Below, one piece after another: positions 25,017 to 33,213 of a DNA stretch of 64,000 nt; the stretch's first letter is position 1; the number at the start of each line of letters is the position of its first letter. The notes under the pieces were generated by a model. The model made no database searches. It saw only the letters and a program-made list of their open reading frames with translations, and was not told the DNA's origin. Origin of the DNA: Rhodococcus oxybenzonivorans (GTDB lineage: Bacteria; Actinomycetota; Actinomycetes; Mycobacteriales; Mycobacteriaceae); NCBI RefSeq assembly GCF_003130705.1, contig NZ_CP021354.1, forward strand, positions 5,332,001 through 5,396,000, read 5' to 3'. The position numbers were made by a program, and so were the translations under genes.

Positions 25017-26444
25017 TCATTCGAGGGCGGCGTAGGTCTGCGGCCGACGCCGGCGCAGGAGCGGCGACCATGCGAGGCCGCAGGCGAACGCCCCGGCGAT
25101 GACCGCGAGGAAGACGTAAGCCCCGGTGCGCGACCCGATCAGGAGCTCGAAGTTGCCGATGACGAGCACGAGGATCGCCCCGAGCGCGGCGAGCGACAGG
25201 ACGGGGGCGACGGTGCCCGTCCACGCCGTAGCCGTGCCGACCTTGCGGAAGTGGACGACGATCGCCGCGGAGGTCAGGGCCAGCAGCACGATCAGCCCGA
25301 GGGTTCCGGCGCCGCCGAACCAGGCGTAGATCTCGACGACGGGGTCGAGCCCGGCGATCGCCGTGGCCGCGAGCAGCGTGCCGATCACCCCGGAGGTCAG
25401 CAGCGAGGCCACGTGCGGCGACCGGTGCGTGGGGTGCGCCGATCCGAGCGAGACCGGCAGAGCGCCCTGGCGGCCGAGGGCGAACAGGTAGCGGGCCACC
25501 ACGTTGTGGGCGGTGAGAACGCATGCGAAGAAGCTGGTGACGAGCAGAACCTGCATGACATCGTGGGCGGCCTGCGACAGGTAGCGGGTGGCGAGCCCGG
25601 GTGCGAGTCCTTCGGGGTCGTCGGCAGCGAGGTCGACGGCACGCGCGACGCCGAGACCGTTGATCATGGCCCAGGACGAGAAGGCATAGATCAGCGCGAT
25701 CAGGACGACCGCGATGTAGGTGGCCTTCGGGATCGTCCGGTCGGGGTCCTGGGCCTCGGACCGGAAAACGGCGGTGGTCTCGAACCCGACGAAGCCGAAG
25801 ACGGCAAACATGATCCCGGTGCCTGTGGCACCGGTGGTGAACGCGTCCCAGGTCAGCGGCTGCGCCGAGAGGCCGTTGTCGCCGCCGCGCAGCACGACGG
25901 CGAGGTCGACGAGGGCGACGATCGCGACCTCCGCGATGAGCAACGCGCCGAGCACCCGCGCGCTGACCTCGACGTTGCGGTAGCCCAGGTACCCGATGGC
26001 CGCGAGCCCGGCGGCCGCGAGGCACCACCACGGCACCGACACACCGGAGAAGGTCACGAGCACATTGCGCGCGGCAGCCCCGAGGTAGGCCGAGACGGCG
26101 ACGATGAGCAGCGCGTAGGTCACCAGGGCGAGCGCTGCGGCGCCCAGCCCGGCACCGGTGCCGAGGCCGCGCTGGACGTAGGAGTAGAAAGCGCCCGCGT
26201 TGCGTACTTCAGGAGTCATCGCCGAGTACCCGACGGTGAACAGCACGAGCACGATTCCGACGAGCACGAAGTCGACCGGTGTCCCGATGCCGTTCCCCGA
26301 GCCGAGCATCAACGGGATGAGTCCGGCGAACACCGTCAGGGGCGCGGCCATCGCCACCACCATGAAGACGATCTGCGGGACGCCGAGTGTCCGGTCCAGG
26401 CCGACCGGGACCTCCTGCGCCCGGTCTTCGCTCTGCTGACTCAT
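25017..26444 (-). CDS. APC-family amino acid/amine permease
   Basis: The 475-residue inner-membrane protein has about twelve hydrophobic segments, starting MSQQSEDRAQEVPVGLDRTLG and the first segment IVFMVVAMAAPLTVFAG. GFVGFETTAVFRSEAQDPDR is the typical loop after segment 6 of the amino acid-polyamine-organocation family. The ATG at 26444 was chosen over the longer open frame since family members begin here. It heads the tightly packed part of the operon and should import the amine or amino acid that the GS-like ligase glutamylates. Between it and the broken hydrolase is a 280-base stretch that looks like a deletion joint. Confidence 0.88.
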   Translation of the reverse strand: MSQQSEDRAQEVPVGLDRTLGVPQIVFMVVAMAAPLTVFAGLIPLMLGSGNGIGTPVDFVLVGIVLVLFTVGYSAMTPEVRNAGAFYSYVQRGLGTGAGLGAAALALVTYALLIVAVSAYLGAAARNVLVTFSGVSVPWWCLAAAGLAAIGYLGYRNVEVSARVLGALLIAEVAIVALVDLAVVLRGGDNGLSAQPLTWDAFTTGATGTGIMFAVFGFVGFETTAVFRSEAQDPDRTIPKATYIAVVLIALIYAFSSWAMINGLGVARAVDLAADDPEGLAPGLATRYLSQAAHDVMQVLLVTSFFACVLTAHNVVARYLFALGRQGALPVSLGSAHPTHRSPHVASLLTSGVIGTLLAATAIAGLDPVVEIYAWFGGAGTLGLIVLLALTSAAIVVHFRKVGTATAWTGTVAPVLSLAALGAILVLVIGNFELLIGSRTGAYVFLAVIAGAFACGLAWSPLLRRRRPQTYAALE

Positions 26445-26664
26445 GCCAACCACTCCATTCTGTGGCGCCTCTCCGCGACCTGAATCACCCGACATCTACG
26501 ACCGACCGGTATGCATTTCAGGGAACGAAAGACAGCCACCTGCGAATTCTGTGAAACGGAAACGAACGATCAGGAAGGTGGACGGTTTCGGACGCCGACG
26601 CCCGCACCAGGTCCGCGCCGCCGCGCCGGGGAGGCTCGGTTACACCCGAGATCGTCGGCCTGCG

Positions 26665-26736
26665 CTACAGCGCGTCGATCTCCCCGGGCCTCCCGGTGCC
26701 GATGACAACGTGGTCCGTGGTGCTCAGCTCGGACAC
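26665..26736 (-). pseudogene. N-terminal stub of a flavoprotein-like gene
   Basis: A GTG at 26736 overlaps the stop of the broken hydrolase and opens a 23-codon frame, VSELSTTDHVVIGTGRPG..., ending at TAG. HVVIGTG looks like the first strand of a FAD/NAD-binding Rossmann fold, so this may be the 5' end of an oxidoreductase gene cut off by a deletion. The bases from 26445 to 26664 show no further gene. The short length makes this tentative. Confidence 0.35.
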
Positions 26737-27288
26737 ACTGATGCCCTTTCGAGGTGTCCCACGACGTGGTCGGCGACGAGGAGCGCGAGCGCGTCGGGCA
26801 GGTGGTGCCCCATTCCGGGAATCACCACGTGCCGTGCATGCGGAATCGCGGCAGCGGTGGCGGTGCCTCCGGACGGCGCGACGATGGGGGTAGCGCGCCG
26901 CGACGGTCTGCGCGATCATCCCGCCCATCGAGCGCCCGATGAGGTGCGCCGGTCCCCGACCGAGGTGCTCGATGAGCTGCGCGGCATCGGCCGCCATGTC
27001 GGCCAGCGTGTACGCGTCCGGACGGGGCCGGGCGAGCAGTTGCCGTAGCGTGCTTGGTGGCGGGGTGATCGCGTAGGTCGAGCGGCCGCAGTCCCGGTTG
27101 TCCATCCGGATCACCTGAAAGCCGGTCGCGACGAGCGCGGAGACGAACCGCTCGGACCACATCGTCAAGTCCTCGCCGAGGCCGGCGAGGAGCAGGGCCG
27201 GCGGGTCGCCGGGATCGCCGTCGATTCGGTAGCAGACACGCGTGCCGCCCGGGAGGGTGACGAAGCGGTCCTGGGCGTCGTCACGCAC
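26724..27288 (-). pseudogene. Alpha/beta hydrolase with internal deletion
   Basis: The N-terminal part is a normal alpha/beta hydrolase: LPGGTRVCYRIDG, LLLAGLGEDLTMWSERF, RMDNRDCGRS and the nucleophile elbow IGRSMGGMIAQTVAARYP. Right after AARYP the frame changes, and in another frame the C-terminal end follows, GGTATAAAIPHARHVVIPGM and GHHLPDALALL, ending at TGA 26724. About 100 residues, including the cap and the acid residue, are missing. The GTG start at 27288 overlaps the stop of the monooxygenase gene (GTGCGTGA), so it was once the second gene of the operon. It was probably an esterase/lactonase acting on the ester made by the monooxygenase. Confidence 0.75.
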
Positions 27289-28792
27289 GGATCGCCTCCC
27301 CTGCGGTCGAGCGTGCACTGTCGTCGGTGGTGGAGCTGAACCGCAGCGCGTCGTCGAGCAGGGGGCCACGGAGCAGCTTGGCGTCCTGCGGGTACGACAT
27401 CGACATCTGCCACAGGCCGGTGCCCTGCTTCGGGGTGCTCTCGCGGGCCCGTTGCGCGTAGCCCGCGCTGAGGTCCATGACCGGGCGCGTCTCCATGCCG
27501 GGATCGGCCTCGACGACGACTCGGTCGTAGCCGAAGGCGTCCATGTGCTTCACCAGGTTGCAGAAGTAGCGGCACAGGATGCCGACCTTCAGCGTCCACG
27601 ACGAGGTCGTGTAGCCGATGGCGATCGCCAGGTTGGGGATCCCCGAGAGCAGGGTGCCGCGGTAGACGACAGAGTCGGCGAGGTTCACCGGCACGCCGTC
27701 GACCGCCAGGTCGATGCCGCCGAGCAGGCGCACGTTGAGGCCGGTCGCGGTGATGATCACGTCGGCGTCGAGGTGCTCGCCCGATTCGAGCTGGATCCCC
27801 GACTCGGTGAAACGCGAGATCCGGTCGGTGACGATCGAGGCGCCGCCGGCACGTAGTGCGGCGAAGAAGTCGCCGTCGGGCGACAGACACAGGCGCTGAT
27901 CCCACGGGTCGTAGGGCGGGTTGAAGTGGGTGTCCACGTCATAGCCCTCGGGCAGCAACTTCTTGTTGATGCGCCGGATCAGCGCGCGACCCAGACGGGG
28001 GAACGTGCGTAGCGACTTGACCACGCCCCGATCGATCCAGATGTTGTTGAACCGGGTGATCGCGTAGCCGCGTCGTTCGCCGAAGAGCCGGGTGAACAGG
28101 AGCGCGAGGGAATCGACCTTCGGCCACGGCATCACGTACGTGGGGGTGCGCTGGAGCATGGTCACATGAGCGGCGGCGCCCTCACCGGTGAGCATCGACG
28201 GGATCAGCGTCACCGCGGTCGCGCCGCTGCCGATCACGACGACCTTCTTGCCCGAGTAGTCATATCCCTCGGGCCAGTGCTGCGGGTGGATGATGTCGCC
28301 GCCGAAGTCCTCGCGACCCTCGAAATGCGGGGTGTAGCCCTCGTCGTAGCGGTAGTACCCGGTGCCCGCGAAGATCCAGTTGGCGGTGATGGTCTTGTCG
28401 CCGTCGGCGGTGTGCACGTCGATCGTCCAGCGCGCGTCGGCGCTCGACCACTCCGCGCGCTGCACGCCGTGCCCGAGCCGGATGAGCCCGCCCAGGTTGT
28501 TCTCTTCGACCGTCTCCTGCAGGTAGTTCCGGATCTTGGGGGCTTCCGCAATGGCGGCGCGGTCCTTCCACGGCTTGAACTCGTAGCCGAAGGTGTGCAG
28601 GTCGGAATCGGATCGGATGCCGGGGTACTTGAACAGATCCCAGGTGCCGCCGATATTGTCGCGCCCTTCGAGCACGACGACGCGTTTGCCGGGAAACGCC
28701 TCGACGATGTAGCGCGCGGCGCCGATGCCGGAGATGCCGGCACCGATGATGACGATGTCGAACTCCTCGGTTCGTTGCTTCGATGCGTTCAT
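27281..28792 (-). CDS. Flavin-dependent Baeyer-Villiger monooxygenase, EthA-like
   Basis: The 503-residue protein begins FDIVIIGAGISGIGAARYI, then IGGTWDLFKYPGIRSDSDLH. It contains GREDFGGDIIHPQHWPEGYD, which holds the Baeyer-Villiger/FMO fingerprint (FxGxxxHxxxWP-like), and VVVIGSGATAVTLIP for NADPH binding. The order and spacing match mycobacterial EthA, which oxidises ketones to esters and also thioamides. It is the first gene of the minus-strand operon; its promoter lies in the 272-base gap before the divergent gene at 29065. A ketone formed in amine catabolism could be its substrate, with the hydrolase remnant once cleaving the ester. Confidence 0.9.
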   Translation of the reverse strand: MNASKQRTEEFDIVIIGAGISGIGAARYIVEAFPGKRVVVLEGRDNIGGTWDLFKYPGIRSDSDLHTFGYEFKPWKDRAAIAEAPKIRNYLQETVEENNLGGLIRLGHGVQRAEWSSADARWTIDVHTADGDKTITANWIFAGTGYYRYDEGYTPHFEGREDFGGDIIHPQHWPEGYDYSGKKVVVIGSGATAVTLIPSMLTGEGAAAHVTMLQRTPTYVMPWPKVDSLALLFTRLFGERRGYAITRFNNIWIDRGVVKSLRTFPRLGRALIRRINKKLLPEGYDVDTHFNPPYDPWDQRLCLSPDGDFFAALRAGGASIVTDRISRFTESGIQLESGEHLDADVIITATGLNVRLLGGIDLAVDGVPVNLADSVVYRGTLLSGIPNLAIAIGYTTSSWTLKVGILCRYFCNLVKHMDAFGYDRVVVEADPGMETRPVMDLSAGYAQRARESTPKQGTGLWQMSMSYPQDAKLLRGPLLDDALRFSSTTDDSARSTAGEAIRA

Positions 28793-28895
28793 CGTGGGGC
28801 CTTTCGGTGGTGGTCACGTCGGTGTGTGATTCCACGGTGACCGCCGCGGCGGCCCGCGCTCTACGCCGCCGTGCCCCGTCCTTCGCGACGCGGTG

Positions 28896-28974
28896 GTGCA
28901 CAGTGCACTGCGCGCGCCTTTGAGATGCCGATCACACGGCCTCGTGGTGCAGTGTGTCGCGGCTGGCGCGACAC
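28896..28974. promoter_or_regulatory. Divergent control region with inverted repeats
   Basis: Between the monooxygenase operon (minus) and the membrane protein/oxidase pair (plus), two signals stand out. GTGCAC-A-GTGCAC lies at 28896-28908, followed by a related GTGGTGCAGTGTG at 28944-28956. A perfect 8-bp inverted repeat GTGTCGCG/CGCGACAC with a 5-bp centre lies at 28954-28974. They are good candidates for operators of a regulator coordinating both units, possibly the PucR protein. Confidence 0.45.
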
Positions 28975-29064
28975 GTGGTTGCACGTCGGCGTAGCGGGCG
29001 TCCTCATGGGCACGCCACTGTGGAGGCCACACGAGATCACGGACACTCCCAAGGAGGCGCTGCC

Positions 29065-29769
29065 ATGCGCGACATTCTTTTCGCCGCGGCGGACATCTGG
29101 ATGATCGTCGTCGGATTCATCTGCGGCGTGAAGTTCATTCGGCGCCATCACAACTATTTGATTGGTCTCGAATGGATCATCATGGCCGTCTCGGGGACCA
29201 ATTTCCTGCTCTACGGGGTGACCAAGTCCGGCACCGATTCCCCGATGTACCACATCGCCTTCTTCTTGGACGCGTTCTCGCGCTCGATCGGGTTCACGCT
29301 GATCCTGGTCCTCGGGTTGCTGGTCGTCACGCACAGGTACAAGCCCACGCTCGGCGTCGAGGTGGGCGCGTTCGCCCTGGCCGCGATCCTCGGGTTCTTC
29401 CTGTCCGAGTACGCCGAGGAGATCGGCACGCCGGGCAAGGTGTTCTTCTTGATCACCGCGCTCGCGACCTCCGGCTTCCTGTGCTACTTCGCGTGGCGCC
29501 TCTGGGAGCTCGGCGAACGCGCCCACGCCGCGTGGGCGGCGTGCGCCACCGCGCTGAACGTGGTCGTCGCCTCGATCTACGACTTCTGGCGAATTCCGGG
29601 CGACGACGCCAACCACACCCTCTTCTACACCCTCGCGCTGTTCACCTGGGGCCTGGCGATGCTCGTCATCTACCGGGCGTATACGGCCTTCGCTGCCCAC
29701 AACAAGCGGGACGACGCACACCTCGATCCGACCGCCGCCTCCCCCGTCCGAGGAGCTGAAATCGCATGA
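29065..29769 (+). CDS. Multi-pass membrane protein of unknown function
   Basis: The 234-residue protein consists of about seven hydrophobic segments (for example DIWMIVVGFICGVKF, IGFTLILVLGLLVV, VGAFALAAILGFFL, LFTWGLAMLVIYRA). It ends in a hydrophilic tail rich in aspartate and alanine. The ATG at 29065 follows AAGGAGG at good spacing. Its stop overlaps the start of the PuuB-like oxidase (ATGA), so the two are co-translated. I do not recognise the family; a role as a substrate channel or a membrane partner of the oxidase is only a suggestion from position. Confidence 0.7.
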   Translation: MRDILFAAADIWMIVVGFICGVKFIRRHHNYLIGLEWIIMAVSGTNFLLYGVTKSGTDSPMYHIAFFLDAFSRSIGFTLILVLGLLVVTHRYKPTLGVEVGAFALAAILGFFLSEYAEEIGTPGKVFFLITALATSGFLCYFAWRLWELGERAHAAWAACATALNVVVASIYDFWRIPGDDANHTLFYTLALFTWGLAMLVIYRAYTAFAAHNKRDDAHLDPTAASPVRGAEIA

Positions 29770-31142
29770 GCTCTACCGCGAACACGACCTACACCACCTT
29801 CACCGGGTGGGTCGATCCGCCCACCGACATCCGACCACCGCTGACGGAGAACTTCACCTGCTCCGTCGCGGTCATCGGCGGCGGGCTCGCGGGCATGGCG
29901 ACGGCGCTGCGACTCGCGGAGCGTGGCGTCGACACCGTGCTGCTGGAGTCGGACTTCTGCGGGCACGGTGCGGGCTCGCGCAATGCCGGCCAACTGGCGA
30001 GCGCGCCCGGCGGCGACATCCAGCTGCTGAATCTGCTCTACCGCAAGGGCATGCCAGCGATCATCCGCCTCACCGAGAACGCCGCCGGCCACGTCGAGAG
30101 CATGATCGAGAAGCTCGGCATCGACTGCGACTACGAAGCCGTCGGCAACGTCTTCGCGGCCGTCTCGCGCGGACAGCTGGGACGCACGCGCCGCATCGCG
30201 AAGATCCTCCGCCGTGCCGGTGCCCACGTCGAGGAGGGCACGGCACGCGAACTGGGCATCCCGCACGGCTTCCTCGGCGGCATGCGCGAAATCAAGGGCG
30301 GAATCATGAACCCCGGCAAGCTCCTACGTGGCCTTCGCAGCGCGGTGCTCGCCTCGACCGTGCGGGTCTTCGAGCAATCAAAGGTCGTCGACATCGTTCG
30401 CGGCAATGGCGGCGTCACTGTCGAGACACCCGGCGGCGTGATCCTGGCGCAGAAGGTGGTGCTGGCCACGAACGCCTATGCGGGCGAGTGGGACATCACG
30501 CCGAAACGCCTATCGTCACCGATGTGGGTGACCGAGGTCGAAACCGAGCCGATCTCCCCGCAACGTCTCGCCGCGCTCGGTTGGACCAGCCGATCCGGAC
30601 TCATCACACAGCACAACATCATGGAGAACTACCGACTCACCGCACGCAACACCATCGTGTTCGGCGTCCGCCAGATCGAGCGTGCCGCAAGCTATCCGCT
30701 GCCCGAACGCCATCCCGACCCGGCGGTGGTCGCCGACCTCGCGAAGGCATTCGCACGACGCTTCCCGCCGCTGGCGGACGTCGCGATCGACCGCACCTGG
30801 GGCGGGTGGATCGGGATCACCTCGACCTGGCTACCGGTGGCCGGCACGGTCGGCGACGACGTCTACTACTCCCTGGCCTGCAACGGCCACGGACTCGCCC
30901 AGGCCACCTACGTCGGGACCCTCATCGCCGATCGGATCGCCACCGGCATCACCCCGGACGATCTGCGCACCATCTGGGTCGACGAACCGAAATTCGGCCA
31001 CGCGGTGCCGATGATCATGGGGAGGCTCGGGCTGCGCGCGGCATGGACCGCAGACAGGTTCAACGACATGATCAACGGCAGCAAGCGCCACGCGCGCGAG
31101 GGATTCGCCACTGCCGCGGGTGGCTTCACCGCCCCCGCGTAG
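29766..31142 (+). CDS. FAD-dependent amine oxidase, DAO/PuuB-like
   Basis: The 458-residue protein has the Rossmann motif VAVIGGGLAGMATALRLAER near residue 36, then LLESDFCGHGAGSRNAGQLA, CDYEAVGNVFAAV and SLACNGHGLAQATYVG. Together these are the succession seen in gamma-glutamylputrescine oxidase. It is a paralogue of 998-2302. It should oxidise the amine nitrogen of a gamma-glutamylated or free amine to an aldehyde, which the aldehyde dehydrogenase at 17156 could take on. It is co-translated with the membrane protein upstream and divergent from the GS/PuuD operon, which together makes a Puu-like set. Confidence 0.85.
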   Translation: MSSTANTTYTTFTGWVDPPTDIRPPLTENFTCSVAVIGGGLAGMATALRLAERGVDTVLLESDFCGHGAGSRNAGQLASAPGGDIQLLNLLYRKGMPAIIRLTENAAGHVESMIEKLGIDCDYEAVGNVFAAVSRGQLGRTRRIAKILRRAGAHVEEGTARELGIPHGFLGGMREIKGGIMNPGKLLRGLRSAVLASTVRVFEQSKVVDIVRGNGGVTVETPGGVILAQKVVLATNAYAGEWDITPKRLSSPMWVTEVETEPISPQRLAALGWTSRSGLITQHNIMENYRLTARNTIVFGVRQIERAASYPLPERHPDPAVVADLAKAFARRFPPLADVAIDRTWGGWIGITSTWLPVAGTVGDDVYYSLACNGHGLAQATYVGTLIADRIATGITPDDLRTIWVDEPKFGHAVPMIMGRLGLRAAWTADRFNDMINGSKRHAREGFATAAGGFTAPA

Positions 31143-31340
31143 CGCATTGTGCTGCGTTCCTGATGCCGGAACGACGGGTGCGAGGTCGGCGGCGCCGGTG
31201 TCGCGACGGAAGTCGCCGCTTCCAAAGGCGAGCCGGGAAGTTGGCTGTGCAGAGGAGGTCGTTACCTGCGGCAAATAACGCGTGACGGTCCACATGCATT
31301 CACAAGTGCCCAGGCAAGTCCCGAACAAGCAAGCATCCCC

Positions 31341-32033
31341 TCAGTACGACGCCCGGCCACCGCTGGCGTCGTAGACGGCGCCGGTCGAGAAGCTGAGCGC
31401 CTGCGAGCACAACCATGCGACGAGTTCCGCGATCTCCTCGGGCCGTCCCATCCGGGCCATGGGGGTCAGGCTCTGCGACCGCGCGAGAATCGCCGGGTCG
31501 GTGCCGGCATTCATCGGGCTCTGCACCGCGGCGGGTGCCACCACGTTGGCCAGGACACCGGTCTTGGCGACCTCCTTCCCGAGTGATTTCGTCAGCGCGA
31601 TCACGGCCGCCTTCGACGCCGAGTAGGCGCTCTGGTTGGGATTACCATCCTTCGCGGCGATGCTCGCCAGATTCACGACCCGCCCCCAGCCGGCGTCGGT
31701 CATGGCCGGCACGAATGCGCGGCAGAGGAGGAATGTCCCGTCGACGTTGATGCGGAACGTTCGGCGCCAGTCCCCGAGGTCGACGTCCACCAGAGGAGCG
31801 GACGGTCCCACGACGCCGGCGCTGTTGACGAGGATGTCGACACGGCCGAGCCGGGCGGCGAGCTTCTCGACGGCGTCGGCATCGGTGACGTCGAGGTGTT
31901 CGTCGGCCCCCGTGGCGACGTCGGCGGTGACGACGCGGACCCCAGCGTCGGTGAGGCGTTTCGCGCACGCCGCGCCGATTCCGCTCGCGCCGCCGGTGAC
32001 GAGCGCGGTGGCGCCCTCGGGATACGTGGACAT
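31341..32033 (-). CDS. Short-chain dehydrogenase/reductase (SDR)
   Basis: The 230-residue classical SDR has the cofactor motif TGGASGIG (residues 13-20), NSAG (70-73), and the catalytic residues S124, Y137 and K141 in YSASK. The ATG at 32033 was chosen over the longer open frame because AGGAG lies 8-12 bases upstream and the sequence before it is not SDR-like. It is divergent from the LysR regulator and probably controlled by it. It may reduce or oxidise a hydroxyl/keto group of the substrate handled by the operon at 33214-41889. Confidence 0.88.
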   Translation of the reverse strand: MSTYPEGATALVTGGASGIGAACAKRLTDAGVRVVTADVATGADEHLDVTDADAVEKLAARLGRVDILVNSAGVVGPSAPLVDVDLGDWRRTFRINVDGTFLLCRAFVPAMTDAGWGRVVNLASIAAKDGNPNQSAYSASKAAVIALTKSLGKEVAKTGVLANVVAPAAVQSPMNAGTDPAILARSQSLTPMARMGRPEEIAELVAWLCSQALSFSTGAVYDASGGRASY

Positions 32034-32049
32034 GGTGGTTTCTCCTCGC

Positions 32050-32106
32050 GACTGTGTGCGCATTAGTCTTGTTCTATGTGCGAAATCGGTTTGATCCGTG
32101 TCGCAC
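32050..32106. promoter_or_regulatory. Putative LysR binding region
   Basis: GACT-N11-AGTC at 32050-32068 has the T-N11-A symmetry typical of LysR sites, and GTGCGA/TCGCAC at 32078-32106 is a second inverted repeat. They lie between the SDR and LysR genes. A shorter GACT-GCGCAT-AGTC element sharing the GCGCAT core is found at 33100-33113 before the transporter. Confidence 0.4.
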
Positions 32107-32167
32107 TGTGTATGAATTGGAATATATGGGCTGAGCAACACTCGTCAGACTCGCCGAAGGGAATCCG

Positions 32168-33061
32168 ATGGAGATTCGCTGGCTGCAAGCGTTCGTCGCC
32201 GTCGCCGAAGAACTGCATTTCGGCAGGGCTGCCGCGCGCCTCCAGATGGCCCAGTCGCCGCTGAGTCAGACGGTGCGCAAACTCGAGAAGGACATCGGCG
32301 TGCCGCTGTTCGAGCGGAGCACCCGCAGTGTCGCCCTGACGTCGGCCGGCCATACGTTTCTGCCGCACGCCTACCGCATTCTCGAGAGTGTCGACATCGC
32401 GCGGCAAGCTAGCCGCGCGTCCGCCGGGGGCGTGTACGGCCGGATCAAGATCGGCTTCACGGGCGTGCTCAATCACCTGTCCCTGCCCCCGCTCACCCGC
32501 GCGCTCAGGCAGCGCTATCCCGACATCGAACTCACCCTCGTCGGGCGCATCATGACTCGTGAAGCTCTCTCTCAATTAGATAGCGGCGCACTCGATCTCG
32601 CGTTCGTCGGACTTCCCGTCGAGACGGCTTCGGTGTCCACCCGATTGATCCGCCGCGAGCCATTCGGGGCGGTGCTTCCGGCGGACCACCCGCTCGCGTC
32701 CGAGCCGGAGATCGACCTATGCGACCTGGCCGACGACGGGTTCGTCACGACACCGCTGTCGGCCGGCTCGGCATTGCAGGAGGTCGCGATGCGGGCCTGC
32801 GTTGATGCAGGGTTCCGTCCCCGCGTAGTGCAAGAGATCACCGACCCGTACATGATCCTGATGCTGGTGGCGACGGGTGTCGGCGTGGCGCTCATGACGT
32901 CGGGCATTGCAGCGCTCACGCCCCCGGGCACGGTGTTCGTGCCGCTCACCGGCGAGCCGATCTACATGAATCACGGACTCGCGTGGTCGCCGCGTCGGGT
33001 ATCCGACGCGCTCCGGGTGGCCCTCGCGGTATCGGAGGATATTCTCCCCACCCCCGATTAG
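32168..33061 (+). CDS. LysR-family transcriptional regulator
   Basis: The 297-residue protein begins MEIRWLQAFVAVAEELHFGR, the standard LysR helix-turn-helix, with QSPLSQTVRKLEKDIGVPLF as the recognition helix region and a periplasmic-binding-like effector domain after residue 90. LysR proteins activate adjacent catabolic genes when bound by a substrate-derived effector, often an aromatic or carbocyclic acid. It sits between the divergent SDR and the seven-gene operon that follows on its own strand, so it is the likely activator of both. Confidence 0.9.
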   Translation: MEIRWLQAFVAVAEELHFGRAAARLQMAQSPLSQTVRKLEKDIGVPLFERSTRSVALTSAGHTFLPHAYRILESVDIARQASRASAGGVYGRIKIGFTGVLNHLSLPPLTRALRQRYPDIELTLVGRIMTREALSQLDSGALDLAFVGLPVETASVSTRLIRREPFGAVLPADHPLASEPEIDLCDLADDGFVTTPLSAGSALQEVAMRACVDAGFRPRVVQEITDPYMILMLVATGVGVALMTSGIAALTPPGTVFVPLTGEPIYMNHGLAWSPRRVSDALRVALAVSEDILPTPD

Positions 33062-33092
33062 GACATTTTCGATCTATATCTAAGACTTTTTT

Positions 33093-33113
33093 TGCGCTGG
33101 ACTGCGCATAGTC
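33093..33113 (+). promoter_or_regulatory. Palindromic element before transporter gene
   Basis: TGCGC (33093-33097) and GCGCA (33104-33108) form an inverted repeat, overlapping GACT-GCGCAT-AGTC (33100-33113). The element is about 100 bases upstream of the transporter start and shares GCGCAT/AGTC with the site at 32050-32068, consistent with one regulator, probably the LysR. Confidence 0.4.
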
Positions 33114-33213
33114 TGCCATGACACGCTCGTCACGGTCCGGAACTTCGTGTGAGGTGGATCACCTCCGAACAAGCGCTTCGCGGCGCACCGGATCCTGGGA
33201 CGAAAGGAACACC

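Noticed and set aside
24960..26483. A 507-residue plus-strand frame opposite the permease gene
   Set aside because: It is an antisense shadow: charged, low-complexity translation (many Glu/Gly/Asp/Arg) with no family motif, while the minus strand encodes a clear APC permease with twelve membrane segments.
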